In this document: positions 16,414 to 25,100 of the stretch, piece after piece
Layout: each line of letters opens with the position of its first letter
Position numbering within the stretch: the first letter of the stretch is position 1
Assembly: GCA_902470345.1 (NCBI GenBank)
Contig: CABRGB010000022.1
Location: 1 to 27,059, forward strand
DNA from: an uncultured Collinsella sp.
Lineage (GTDB): Bacteria; Actinomycetota; Coriobacteriia; Coriobacteriales; Coriobacteriaceae
Direction: 5' to 3'
Length of the DNA: 27,059 bases
Made by a program: the position numbers and the translations under genes
The notes under the pieces: model-generated
The model's input: the letters and a program-made list of their open reading frames with translations, nothing else
Databases searched by the model: none
Told to the model about the DNA's origin: nothing

Positions 16414-16724
16414 TACTCGCTCTCCCCCTCTCCCAAAATGGACGGCACGCGGAAGTAGCGGTCGCGCGCGCTGCCGGCGTTTTCGAGCGCAACGTCGAGC
16501 GGCAGGTCGCGCTCGGGCTCGCGCAGGTCATCGCCCATCACGTTGGACAGGCTTCCGATGGGATGGAACGTGGGCTCCACGTCGGGCAAGTCATATTGCA
16601 GGACGGGCTCGAGCATCTGGACGGCGTCGTTCAGGTAGGACGTCATCTGGGTGAGCTCGTCATCGGTCAGTGCGATCTTTGCGTACTCGGCGATGCCGCG
16701 CACGTCTTTCTCGCTGAGTGCCAT
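16413..16724 (-). CDS. gatC: Asp-tRNA(Asn)/Glu-tRNA(Gln) amidotransferase subunit C
   Basis: This 103-aa small helical subunit wraps around GatA and stabilises the GatAB contact. Family features are the N-terminal LSEKDVRGIAEYAKIALTDDE and the C-terminal ARDRYFRVPSILG. An in-frame ATG at 16742 would add six residues, but the ATG at 16724 has AAGGGAG at good spacing and gives the standard start. It is the first gene of the gatCAB operon. A TATACT box about 35 bp upstream (near 16759-16764) could be its -10 element, but no good -35 is seen. Confidence 0.95.
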   Translation of the reverse strand: MALSEKDVRGIAEYAKIALTDDELTQMTSYLNDAVQMLEPVLQYDLPDVEPTFHPIGSLSNVMGDDLREPERDLPLDVALENAGSARDRYFRVPSILGEGESE

Positions 16725-16850
16725 AGGCGCTCCCTTCCGCATAACAGATAAACCGCTCTAGTATACAAGGCAACGCCGCTTGGAGCAGGCGCTTTACCTA
16801 AATGCAGCGAAAACGTAACGAGGGCGGCGGGCTGGCAAGCGGCGGGCCGG

Positions 16851-16934
16851 CGGTTCCGCAGCGAAACCGCACCGTCCATAGCGAAAACCGCGCCGCCCAC
16901 AACGAAGACCATCCCGCCCACAACGAAGACCATC
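16851..16934. repeat. 21-bp tandem repeat, about 4 units (two perfect)
   Basis: Units 16893-16913 and 16914-16934 are identical (ccgcccacaacgaagaccat + c). Units 16872-16892 and 16851-16871 are diverged copies in the same phase. The last unit runs directly into the inverted-repeat element at 16931-16987. The surrounding 325-bp gap between gatC and the sortase gene holds these repeats, the REP-like hairpin and the presumed gatC promoter. Confidence 0.75.
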
Positions 16935-16987
16935 ACAACATTCGACACTTTTCGCCAAAATCGAGATTTTCATCGAATGTTGTGATG
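16931..16987. repeat. 57-bp inverted-repeat element, copy 1
   Basis: 15-bp perfect terminal inverted repeats (catcacaacattcga at 16931-16945, tcgaatgttgtgatg at 16973-16987) flank a 27-bp centre containing ttttcgccaaaatcgagatttt. A second copy in the same orientation is at 27005-27059. Confidence 0.85.
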
Positions 16988-17001
16988 GTTTGGAAGCCCC
17001 G

Positions 17002-17036
17002 ACCGCCACAAAGGCGCCTGTCCCCTTTGCGGCGGT
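17002..17036. repeat. REP-like hairpin, copy 1, downstream of the sortase gene
   Basis: The sequence accgccacaaagg-cgcctgtc-ccctttgcggcggt forms a long stem 14 bp after the sortase stop. Related copies are at 25981-26017 and 26938-26971. It may end or protect the sortase transcript, though it lacks a T-run. Confidence 0.8.
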
Positions 17037-17049
17037 TCTGAACGATGTC

Positions 17050-17988
17050 TTATGCCGAGGCCTTGGCCTTGCGGCGCTTGCGGACCGCGTGGATCACGAT
17101 GTCCAGCAGCAACAGCACAATGGCTACGACCACGATAAGCACGGCAAACTCGCGCTTGCCCCAGTGGCGGCCGGCTAGCGACTTTTGCTTGTCGACGTCC
17201 TTCTTGTTGTACTTGGTGCGCACGCAATGCACCAGCAGGCGATGGTCATTCACGCCATAGGGCGTGCAGGTGACGAGCGTCACCTTGTCGGCGCCCGCCT
17301 CGATGGTCAGCGACTCCATCTCCTCGGGCAGCACGACCTCGGAGTCCACCATCTTGTAGGCGAGCGTCTTGTTCATGGTGTGCAGCAGAACCAGGTCGCC
17401 GGGCTCCAGCGAATGGATGTCGTCGAACATGCTCAGGTTGCGCATGCCCGAGTGCGCGGTGAGCACGCAATGCGTCGAGGTGCCGCCCACCGGCAGGCTC
17501 GTGCCCTCCAGGTGGCTGACGCCCGCCATGAGGACCTCCTCGCTCGTGCCGTGGTAGATAGGCATGCTCACGTCGATGGAGGGGATTTCGACCCAGCTCA
17601 TCATGGGGTCGCGGTCAAAGATGAGTTGCTGGTCGTAGGGCTCGATCTGGTCGGCGGGAAGCTCGGTGGCCTCGCCGGCAAGTTGCTCGTTATAGGAGCG
17701 CGCCTGAAGCAGGATGTGCTCGCGCTCCTCTTCGGAGAGCGCGTCCACAGTGCTGGACACGGTACTAATCTGGTTGAACACACCCGAGGCCTCGAGCCGG
17801 TCCAAGATCCACGGCCAAGTCATAAGGCCCACGCCAATAAGGATGATGACGACGGTGATGAGCCGGTCGGCCCAGCGCGGCAGTCGCTTGCAACGGCGCT
17901 TGGGTTTTGGTTGAGGTTTGGGCTGAGGGCTTGAGCCACCGTTGGCCGCGACGCTATTGCTCTTCATATGTTTGGCGCCCTGCACCAT
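17050..17988 (-). CDS. Class C (pilin-polymerising) sortase
   Basis: This membrane cysteine transpeptidase joins pilin subunits by isopeptide bonds. It has a cytoplasmic basic and proline-rich N-terminus, a transmembrane segment at about 42-60 and an extracellular catalytic domain. The catalytic residues, in numbering from an upstream GTG, are His180 (VLTAHSGM), Cys242 (TLVTCTPYG) and Arg251 (NDHRLLVHC). A second transmembrane segment (about 281-300) is followed by a basic tail. The C-terminal anchor and a DP motif before the catalytic domain (FDRDP, about 125-129), the likely active-site lid, are class C hallmarks. ATG at 17988 and GTG at 17991 share one AGGAG, at spacings of 9 and 6 nt; either could be used. 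It is downstream of and parallel to the pilin genes, separated by a terminator and a small ORF, so it may have its own promoter. Confidence 0.95.
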   Translation of the reverse strand: MVQGAKHMKSNSVAANGGSSPQPKPQPKPKRRCKRLPRWADRLITVVIILIGVGLMTWPWILDRLEASGVFNQISTVSSTVDALSEEEREHILLQARSYNEQLAGEATELPADQIEPYDQQLIFDRDPMMSWVEIPSIDVSMPIYHGTSEEVLMAGVSHLEGTSLPVGGTSTHCVLTAHSGMRNLSMFDDIHSLEPGDLVLLHTMNKTLAYKMVDSEVVLPEEMESLTIEAGADKVTLVTCTPYGVNDHRLLVHCVRTKYNKKDVDKQKSLAGRHWGKREFAVLIVVVAIVLLLLDIVIHAVRKRRKAKASA

Positions 17989-18220
17989 CACCGGTCACTC
18001 CTTTACAGCTCAGGTTGTCTAAACAAATAATAGCCGATTAGCAAGCTTCCGCGCCGGACAACGCCGCTAGGCTGCACCGTCCAGTCGAGGATAAGCCAGC
18101 ATTTGAGTTTTCAAAATGTCCCGGATCGGCGGGGCGATTCGGGATACAATGGCAATAGAAAACGACGCATCCCGCGTAAGTGTTCGAAAGCGCGGGCGGC
18201 CTAGTTTTCTGGTTTTGTTA
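17989..18220. other. Intergenic region upstream of the sortase gene
   Basis: No gene is convincing. A plus-strand TACAAT at about 18145-18150, a hairpin CCCGCG...CGCGGG near 18173-18198 and the terminator at 18221-18250 together outline a possible short plus-strand transcript of about 100 nt. No good -35 accompanies the -10. A clear minus-strand promoter for the sortase was not found. Confidence 0.35.
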
Positions 18221-18250
18221 AATGCCCGGGCCTCTAACCCCGGGCATTCT
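18221..18250. terminator. Hairpin terminator between the small ORF and the sortase upstream region
   Basis: A 10-bp perfect stem (aatgcccggg / cccgggcatt) with an 8-nt loop is present. The plus-strand side continues with cttattt. On the minus strand it follows directly after the stop of the 50-aa ORF. It could act on either strand; the T-runs are modest. Confidence 0.55.
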
Positions 18251-18402
18251 TATTTGCGCTTGTTGCAGCGCAAATGCCTTCTACCGTCCGCACCGCGCGT
18301 GCGCCTACGGACCTTAAACCGAACCTCATACGAGTCAAGAAACGCGATGACGAACGAGCCTACCGCCGCGAGGGCGGCGAGCGCGTTAAGGAATTTCAGC
18401 AT
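18250..18402 (-). CDS. Small hypothetical membrane protein (50 aa)
   Basis: The ATG at 18402 has GGAGGT 7 nt upstream, a strong signal for such a short frame. The product has one hydrophobic segment (about 4-24, FLNALAALAAVGSFVIAFLD) and a very basic tail (KVRRRTRG...CNKRK). No family is recognised. It lies between the last pilin gene and the sortase gene, on the same strand, and is followed by a hairpin terminator. A link with pilus assembly is only positional. The frame could begin at 18480, but that start has no ribosome-binding site. Confidence 0.55.
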   Translation of the reverse strand: MLKFLNALAALAAVGSFVIAFLDSYEVRFKVRRRTRGADGRRHLRCNKRK

Positions 18403-18708
18403 TTGGGGACCTCCGATCGAGTCGTCGGCCGCCCGCGCACGGAATGCGTCGTAAGGGTATTTTACTGCGAGCACTCGCACTTACAGCTGGTAAACGCAAT
18501 ATTTGCAAACATTTGTTCGCTAATCATACGCTCGATCATACGAGCGACGGCGCCCCGGCTGCGCTGTTCAAAAAGAACGGGGCAAACTCCAGTGCGGAGT
18601 CTGCCCCGAAAAGTGAATGGCAAAGCAAGAACGTGGATAGACGAGAAAAGTGTCCGCAAGTCTCATGGCCATCACATCCCACCTGCCAAAGGGATGGGTG
18701 AGTGAGCG
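18403..18708. other. Intergenic region downstream of the last pilin gene
   Basis: About 300 bp with the pilin terminator (18567-18610) and presumably the promoter of the 50-aa ORF. Nothing else is convincing. Confidence 0.4.
18567..18610 (-). terminator. Rho-independent terminator of the pilin operon
   Basis: On the minus strand cggggcagactccg-cact-ggagtttgccccg forms a 13-bp stem followed by ttcttttt. It lies about 100 bp after the last pilin stop and separates the pilins from the small ORF and the sortase. Confidence 0.88.
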
Positions 18709-20370
18709 TTACTCCTGCTCGGACTCCTCAGCCTGCTTACGGCTGCGGATGAGGTGCGCCACGCCGATGCACAGCACCGCGCCACCAGCGATCCAAGTGA
18801 AGGTCACGCCGTTAAGACCGGTGAGGGGGAGACCGGAGCCCTGCTTGTTTTTGACAATCAAAGCAGCAGTACCGTTATCCGTGTTGGTCGTGTCAACCTC
18901 GACCAAATTGGAACCCTTGGTGCTCGTCTTGACCGTGAGCTTGTTTTCTCCCACGCCCTCTGCTTTGTCGAGGCCAGTGGCTTTGATGGTGAAGGTGAAA
19001 TCGGGGATGGTGTTGTAGCCGGCGAGCGTATGGGTTTCCTTGACGGTGTAGGTGCCGGCATCGAGGCCCTTGACGTTAATCTCGCCGGAGTCGGTGGTCG
19101 TGAACTCATAAGGCTCCTTATCGAGGGAGCCATTATCCTGGACATACATGCCCTTGGATGTAGTATCGTCGGGATTAGTGGCACAGATGGTGAACCTTAC
19201 GCCGGCAAGTTTCTTATTCTCATCAGTCGCGTCCTTCTTGACGAGCTTGAGCGCATAGGTGTAGTCGCGCACGGTGTCGGACACAGACTCACCCTTGGTA
19301 TCGTGGCCAGGGTTGTTGGAGTAGATGAGCTTGACGGCGTTGGAGTTGCCCGTGCCACCGACAACGACATGCTGGGAGTTATTCGGGTCGAGTTTGGCGC
19401 TGTACCTGACAACGACCCTTGTGTTCTCGTCAACAGTGACACCGGCCGCCCCGGCGGCAGCCTTAAGATCTTTAAACTTTACGCTCAAGACCGTCTTGTC
19501 ATTTGAATCGGAATTAGACACGGTCACAGAAGTAGGCTTGATAGGAGTCTCACCAATCACAGCCTTGACAGAGGACTCATCAACAGTCAAACCGGCAGAC
19601 AGCTCATCGTAGAACTCATAATAGTAGGTGCCGAACGTGTCGACATTGTTTGCAACCGTGCCGGTCAGCCTGTACTGAACGGTCTGACCCATCTGGGAGT
19701 CCGCCTTGTCAAACCAATCGACGCCCGTAGCATCGTCCTTGATCTGCTTCGTCACGGTCGGGATGCCCGTCTTCTCGGTAACGCTCACTGCGCCGCCGCC
19801 CACGACCGCAAAGATCGGCGAGGTACCGGTCTGCTTCTCTTTCGTCTTGAGCGAGTCGGTATCGGTCATGAACAGGTAGTAGCCGGCGCTCGTAGTGGTG
19901 AAAGTGCAACCGGCAGCAAAGGGATTGCCCGTAGCGGTAACACGCTTCTCTACAGCCAAGGCAATCTCGTTAAGGATGCTGCCCTGCGGCAAACTCGTGG
20001 TATCAGTGGTATCAGTGATCTTGGAAAGGTAGTCGGCAACATCAGAAGCGGTCGATTTTTTGGTAATTCCAGGGGCGTTATTTTTAACAAGCTCGTCCAG
20101 GACCGCATCCCTTGCGTCACCACTCGCCCACTCAACGTTGGACGTAACCTTACCGGACTTTCCGTCCATAACGTCAGCAGTAAAAATCTGATACGCCTTG
20201 AACAAAGTGTGGCCATTGCCCGCGGCCTGGTTAATCGTGAGCGAATAGCTGGGGGCGGCACCCTCCGCCGCAAACGCCATACTCACCGGCGCCATGACTC
20301 CACCAAAGCTCAGCGCTGCTGTGAGGCCGGCGGTTACTGCCAGGCGTGCGATGTTCTTGCTCATGCTCAT
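18709..20370 (-). CDS. SpaA-type LPXTG-anchored pilin, probable major (shaft) subunit
   Basis: This 553-aa secreted protein has a signal peptide (cleavage near AFA/AEG, about residue 34), an N-terminal domain, a fimbrial D2-type isopeptide domain (about 205-370, VQYRLTGTVANNVDTFGTYY), and a C-terminal SpaA/Cna-B-like domain with the E-box YTVKETHTLAGY (Glu445). The sorting signal is LPLTG (514-518), then a hydrophobic stretch and a basic tail. Lys208 in PTVTKQIKD, at the junction before the D2 domain, sits where backbone pilins carry the linking lysine; this makes it the best shaft candidate (inference). The ATG at 20370 has GGAGG 8 nt upstream; the frame opens earlier without a site. It follows the MPSTG pilin by about 108 bp. 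Base composition is clearly lower in GC than the pilin next to it. Confidence 0.93.
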   Translation of the reverse strand: MSMSKNIARLAVTAGLTAALSFGGVMAPVSMAFAAEGAAPSYSLTINQAAGNGHTLFKAYQIFTADVMDGKSGKVTSNVEWASGDARDAVLDELVKNNAPGITKKSTASDVADYLSKITDTTDTTSLPQGSILNEIALAVEKRVTATGNPFAAGCTFTTTSAGYYLFMTDTDSLKTKEKQTGTSPIFAVVGGGAVSVTEKTGIPTVTKQIKDDATGVDWFDKADSQMGQTVQYRLTGTVANNVDTFGTYYYEFYDELSAGLTVDESSVKAVIGETPIKPTSVTVSNSDSNDKTVLSVKFKDLKAAAGAAGVTVDENTRVVVRYSAKLDPNNSQHVVVGGTGNSNAVKLIYSNNPGHDTKGESVSDTVRDYTYALKLVKKDATDENKKLAGVRFTICATNPDDTTSKGMYVQDNGSLDKEPYEFTTTDSGEINVKGLDAGTYTVKETHTLAGYNTIPDFTFTIKATGLDKAEGVGENKLTVKTSTKGSNLVEVDTTNTDNGTAALIVKNKQGSGLPLTGLNGVTFTWIAGGAVLCIGVAHLIRSRKQAEESEQE

Positions 20371-20478
20371 CTTCTTTTCCTCCGTTTTCCGGTTGGTTCT
20401 CATTCGATCGATCATCATCTGTCTGTGTCTTAGCATCTGCTTCGTTATGTCTCGCCCCGTTCTCTGTGGGGCTGCCAG

Positions 20479-22149
20479 CTACTCTTTATGGCTGCCACTT
20501 CCCCGCTTGACCAGGAGCGCGACCACGATGAGCGCAGCTCCGGCGGCCGCTGCGGCGGCCGCGGTGAACATTGCCATATCGCCAGTCGAGGGCATAAAGC
20601 CTCCGGTGGTAATGCTAGGGGGTGTGCCGGTGGGTGTGTTAATGAGCGACGCCTCCAGGCTGCCCGTCGACCCGTCCGCGCTGTCGGCGCGCAGGGGCGA
20701 CTCGGCCGTGATGGTGAGCTTGGGCTTGGCGGCGGCCACCTGGTCGACGTCCAGACCCTCGGCCTTGACCGTCACGGAGTGTGTGCCCTCAAAGGCGGTG
20801 TAGCCCTTGGGCGCCTTGAGTTCGCGGACCTCCAGCTTGCCCGAGTCCACGCCCGAGACGGCCACGCGACCGTCCTCGCCCGTGGTGACGGTGGCCTTAC
20901 CCTCTGCATCCCACGTGCCGTCAGCCGCTAGCGTGCGGCCGCGGTCGTCGGCGATGTTCAGGACCGCCCCGGGCAGCGGCTTGTCGCCATCGCTACCGCG
21001 CTTGGTGAGCGCGAGATCCCAGGTGTAGGCGCACGCATCGTCGCTCGGCGTGTGGGTGAAGCCGGCGTCGCCGGACTGGTCAGCAAAGGGAGAGCGCGGG
21101 TAGCGCAAGTAGACCTCGTTGGGGTTGCCCTTCGCGATGCCGTGGTTGCATGCGCTGTTGAGCGGCGCATTGTACACGGCGACCACGCGGGCACCCGCGG
21201 TGAAGGCGTCGGCCCCGCCGAGCGCGGCGATCAAGTCGGCGGTGCGCACGGTGAAGGTCTTGCCGTCGGCCGCTACCTTGGTGGCGCACTGGGCCGTGAT
21301 ATCGGTCCAGCCCTTCGCGGGGTCGGTGCCGACGCGGCCGTCCTTGTCGGCCGAAACGGTGTCGAAGCCGCCGTCCGTGCCCGCCGCCACGTACACGCGC
21401 ATGCTCGCGGCGACCTTGGAGGGGTCGAGCCCCGCGCTCATGGTGTCGACGAACTGCACCGTATAGGTGTCGTAGGCCGTGAGGCCCGCCGGGACCGTGG
21501 CCGAGAGGCGCCAGTACAGGTCGTCGGCGACCGTGGCGTCGGCGGCCTTCTGCCAGGCGGCGGTGCTGTCCTCCAGCACGTGCTTTTGGACCTTGGGCGT
21601 CGCCGCCTTGGACTTGACGGTGACGGCGCTGCCGCCGACCAGGGCCATGATCGGCGCGGTGCCGACCTCGCCCTGAGCGATGGCGTCGTCGTCGGCGACG
21701 ATGAGCCAGTAGCCACAGGACAGCTTGGCCGCCGTGCCCGCGTTAAGGGCCACGGGCACGGCGTCAGAGCTCTGGAGGGAACGAGCGAGCTGTGCGCTCA
21801 GCGCGCTCGTAAGGTGGGAATCGGTGTTGAGCCACTCGGCAGCTTCCTGTGCGGTGGCCTGGGAATTGGGCATGCCGGCGCTGTGCAGCACAGGCAGCGC
21901 GGCGTCGCGCACGGCGTCGCTTGCCCAGGCGAGGTCGGTGGCGATCTTGGCGTCGCTGTCGCCGTCGACGACGTTGGCGCTAAAGATCTGGTAGGCGTCG
22001 TAGCTGCGCGCCACGGTGCCTCTCACCGTGATGGAACCGGCCGAGGTCGGCACGGCCTGCGCGGAAGCGGGGAACACAACCGCGCAGGTGCCGATCAGGA
22101 GGGCAAGCAGCGCAAACAAGATCGGGAAGGAGCAAACTTTCTTATTCAC
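20479..22149 (-). CDS. SpaA-type pilin with a noncanonical MPSTG sorting signal
   Basis: This 556-aa secreted protein has a signal peptide (cleavage near SAQA/VPT, about 32), an N-terminal domain, a D2-type isopeptide domain (about 185-350, with Lys189 in TPKVQKHVLED), and a C-terminal Cna-B-like domain with the E-box LEVRELKAPKGY (Glu443). The C-terminus has MPSTG (519-523) in place of LPXTG, then an alanine-rich membrane segment and a short basic tail. The start is the GTG at 22149, preceded by GGGAGG inside the end of the adhesin gene. The two genes overlap by 8 bp, so translation is probably coupled. Codons are markedly GC-rich compared with both flanking pilus genes. A minor or basal pilin is likely, but it resembles the major pilin in layout. 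Confidence 0.92.
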   Translation of the reverse strand: MNKKVCSFPILFALLALLIGTCAVVFPASAQAVPTSAGSITVRGTVARSYDAYQIFSANVVDGDSDAKIATDLAWASDAVRDAALPVLHSAGMPNSQATAQEAAEWLNTDSHLTSALSAQLARSLQSSDAVPVALNAGTAAKLSCGYWLIVADDDAIAQGEVGTAPIMALVGGSAVTVKSKAATPKVQKHVLEDSTAAWQKAADATVADDLYWRLSATVPAGLTAYDTYTVQFVDTMSAGLDPSKVAASMRVYVAAGTDGGFDTVSADKDGRVGTDPAKGWTDITAQCATKVAADGKTFTVRTADLIAALGGADAFTAGARVVAVYNAPLNSACNHGIAKGNPNEVYLRYPRSPFADQSGDAGFTHTPSDDACAYTWDLALTKRGSDGDKPLPGAVLNIADDRGRTLAADGTWDAEGKATVTTGEDGRVAVSGVDSGKLEVRELKAPKGYTAFEGTHSVTVKAEGLDVDQVAAAKPKLTITAESPLRADSADGSTGSLEASLINTPTGTPPSITTGGFMPSTGDMAMFTAAAAAAAGAALIVVALLVKRGSGSHKE

Positions 22150-25100
22150 GACGCTCGCCTCCCTTCGCATTCGCCTTGCGACGAATGTGCATCCAGGCCG
22201 CAGCAGCGCAAAGCACCGCCGCGCCGGCAAGGTACGTCAGAGTGACGCCCGACATACCAGAAAGGGGCAAAGAGGTGGAGTAGGTGTTGGTGAAGGTGGG
22301 GATAGTGTCGGGAAACTCGTGGCCCTCGGTCTCGGCGCTTACCCACGTACCTTCTTTGTCAACGGTTCCCTTCCTGTAGGTCACCGCACAGTTGATCTCT
22401 CCTTTTTCGGTGTCATACCTTGCCACAACCGTGAACTTATAGACCGAGTGGTCGTACGTGTAGTGCGAGAACCGCGAACCGTCGGTTTTCTCGCGCACAT
22501 AGTACGTATAGGTCTTGGAAGGGCCACCCGTGGAGTCGCCCGAGTCGTCGGGATTACCCCTGATATCAGCGAGCGAGTACTTGAGCTCAACCTCTTTATC
22601 AGTGGTGTCTTTGAACGAAAGCGTCTGCTTCGTTTCTTTACCAGAGGTCACGGCAGTACCGATGATGTTTTTAAATTTGCTGTCTTTCGCAAACTGAAGT
22701 GTAAACTCCTTCATCTCGCCACCCTCAACGACCTTAGTCGCCTTAGGAGTCCAGGAGGCGGGGGGCACGATTTTGTTGGTAAAGGTCGGTTTCTTACTGT
22801 TACCGATAGTAACCGTAGTCTTCGTGCTATCTTGTGAGCTATCTTGTGGGATGTCAACGGAATAGCTTTCGGAACCAAGTGGTTTGAAGATGGGATCCTT
22901 CTCTGTCTTTTTAGAAACGGTTATTTCTTTTACCTTGTAATAATTAATAGGAATCGACATGAGATATTTAGTGTCGGATGGATTGTCCTCAACTTTTACC
23001 ACGATCTTGTAAATGGTCTCGTCGAATTTGGTATCCAATTCGTTTTCGCCGCTGATGGGTTCCTCAACAAGATAGAAAACGTATTGTCCCGAAGAATAGT
23101 CCTTGCCAGAGTCGAAGGTGATATTGCCGTTTGTTTGATCAACAGGCGCCTCGCCCGCAACACTGCAATCGCCCATATCAAATGTGTCGTCATCTTTCCA
23201 AGAAGGCTCGATGTCACCATCCTGGCGCAGCAACTTAAATCTGTAATTGTGCGTGCTAAGGCCTTGCGAGATTCCCTTTTCATCTTTAAGCACCTTGGTG
23301 GCATTGAGCTTCATGCTCGGATAAACACTCAGATCCTTGACCTCGCCAACGACAAGATCGCCGTTGGTCATGATGCCGCCACCGTGGGTGTAGGAATAGT
23401 TACCACTGATAATGGTCGTAGCCGCTGTCTGCGCCTTTCCCATGGCATCGGCAGTCGGATGGGCCTCAAGACCGAACATGTACTTGGCCTCGGCGCCGCC
23501 ATTTGGCTCAATGGTGATCTTCTCGCCGTCGCAAGTGCCCTGCCAACCAGCCGAGTCGCCGCCGAGCATCTTGCCGAGCACAACTGCAATTGTCGAGTTC
23601 GCACCATCTTTTTTACGCACCAGGAAGAAATCCTTATGGCCGGATTTTTTGAAGGGCTCGGTAATGTACTCGGAGTTACTATCCTCGTTCTTCCCATATC
23701 CGCCGGCAGAGTAGTGTTCACCATTATTATCTTTATTGTTATAAATAGCGGCACCGTTGGAATGCGAAACGATTGTTTCGCCCGTAGGGCAAGCGCCAAC
23801 GCCGCCGCCCCAGCCGCCAGCCTCATTTTCGGCAATCAACGTCTTTACGATATTGAGCTTGCCGCCCTTCTGGATAAAGACGCCACCGCCGCCCCAGTCG
23901 CCGCCGCGATCCTTACCCGTCATAGTCTTGTTGTTCGTAATGTAAATCTTGCTGTTCTCACCAGCGCTAATTGTTGCCATCGTACCAGTGTTGTCACCGC
24001 CAGCGATACGCAAACCGCCGCCCTCAGCGTTCTCCGCCACGTTGCCGGCAATCGTGCCGCCAGTCATTTCAAACTCGATGGTCTGGTTGTAAAAACCAGC
24101 GTAAACGCCACCGCCAGCCTCATGGGAGTAGTTAGCAGTAACTGAGCCACCCGTTATACTGAGCTTGCCACCATTTACACATGCAATGCCACCGCCACCG
24201 AGCAGGCCATTGTTAAACGATTCAGAGATATTGGAATCGACACGATTGTTAGTAATGCTTGCCGAATCGCTGATACTAACGCAAGCATTTTTGGTAAAGA
24301 CGCCGCCGCCATAACCATTTTCGGGACTGCCGCCGCTGTTGCAAGTGTTTTCATACGTAGCGTTGCCAGAGATAATTCCGCCCGTAAGCTTCAGGGTGGC
24401 TCCCTTGTCAGCATAGATGCCGCCGCCAGAACCCGACTTGTTTCCCGCGACCACGCCGCCTGTCATTTCGAGACTGGCATTCGCGCCCGCCTTCTCGCCC
24501 GTTATGCACAGGCCACCGCCCCAGCCACCGCCGTTGCCATTGGTGACGTAACCGCCTTCGATTTTGACTTTACCCTCAGAAAAAATCACATGGCCGTCAT
24601 CGCTCAGATTGGCGGCCGTGGTAATCATGCCGCCCTTGAGATCGAGCGTGCCGCCCTCTTTAACGGTGACCACATGCTTTACGGAACCGCTGTCCGATGC
24701 CGCATCAATAGCGCCAAAGCCCGTAACGACATGCCTGATCGTAGTCTCGGTTGTGCCGAGTCCATCTTGATTGGGCGTGCTCTTGGTCTCAAAGTAAGTA
24801 AGACTCTTAGGAGTGCCACTATTTGAGCCGTTTCCTGTTTCCCATTCCATAGACGCAAGATGACCCGCCGTCGTTTCGACCAGGGTCTGTTCGTCTTTTG
24901 TTTTACCTAAATCCTCGATAGTGAGTGTGGCTCCATTTTCGACCACAAAGAAGGAGTCTTTGTTGCCGGAACCACGGTAGAGCATGTGTCCCGCAAGATC
25001 GATAGCAGTGTCTTTGGTGATGGTGATCTGCTTATCCGAATAGGCAAAATCCGTCAGTCGGAACTTGCCGCCATTGGTGAACGTCTCAGCAATATTACCT

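Noticed and set aside
16667..16948. Minus-strand 93-aa frame with a heptad pattern (MVFVVGG repeated)
   Set aside because: The pattern comes from the 21-bp tandem repeat, and the frame overlaps the gatC start out of frame.
21052..22245. Plus-strand 397-aa frame
   Set aside because: Antisense shadow of the GC-rich pilin gene.
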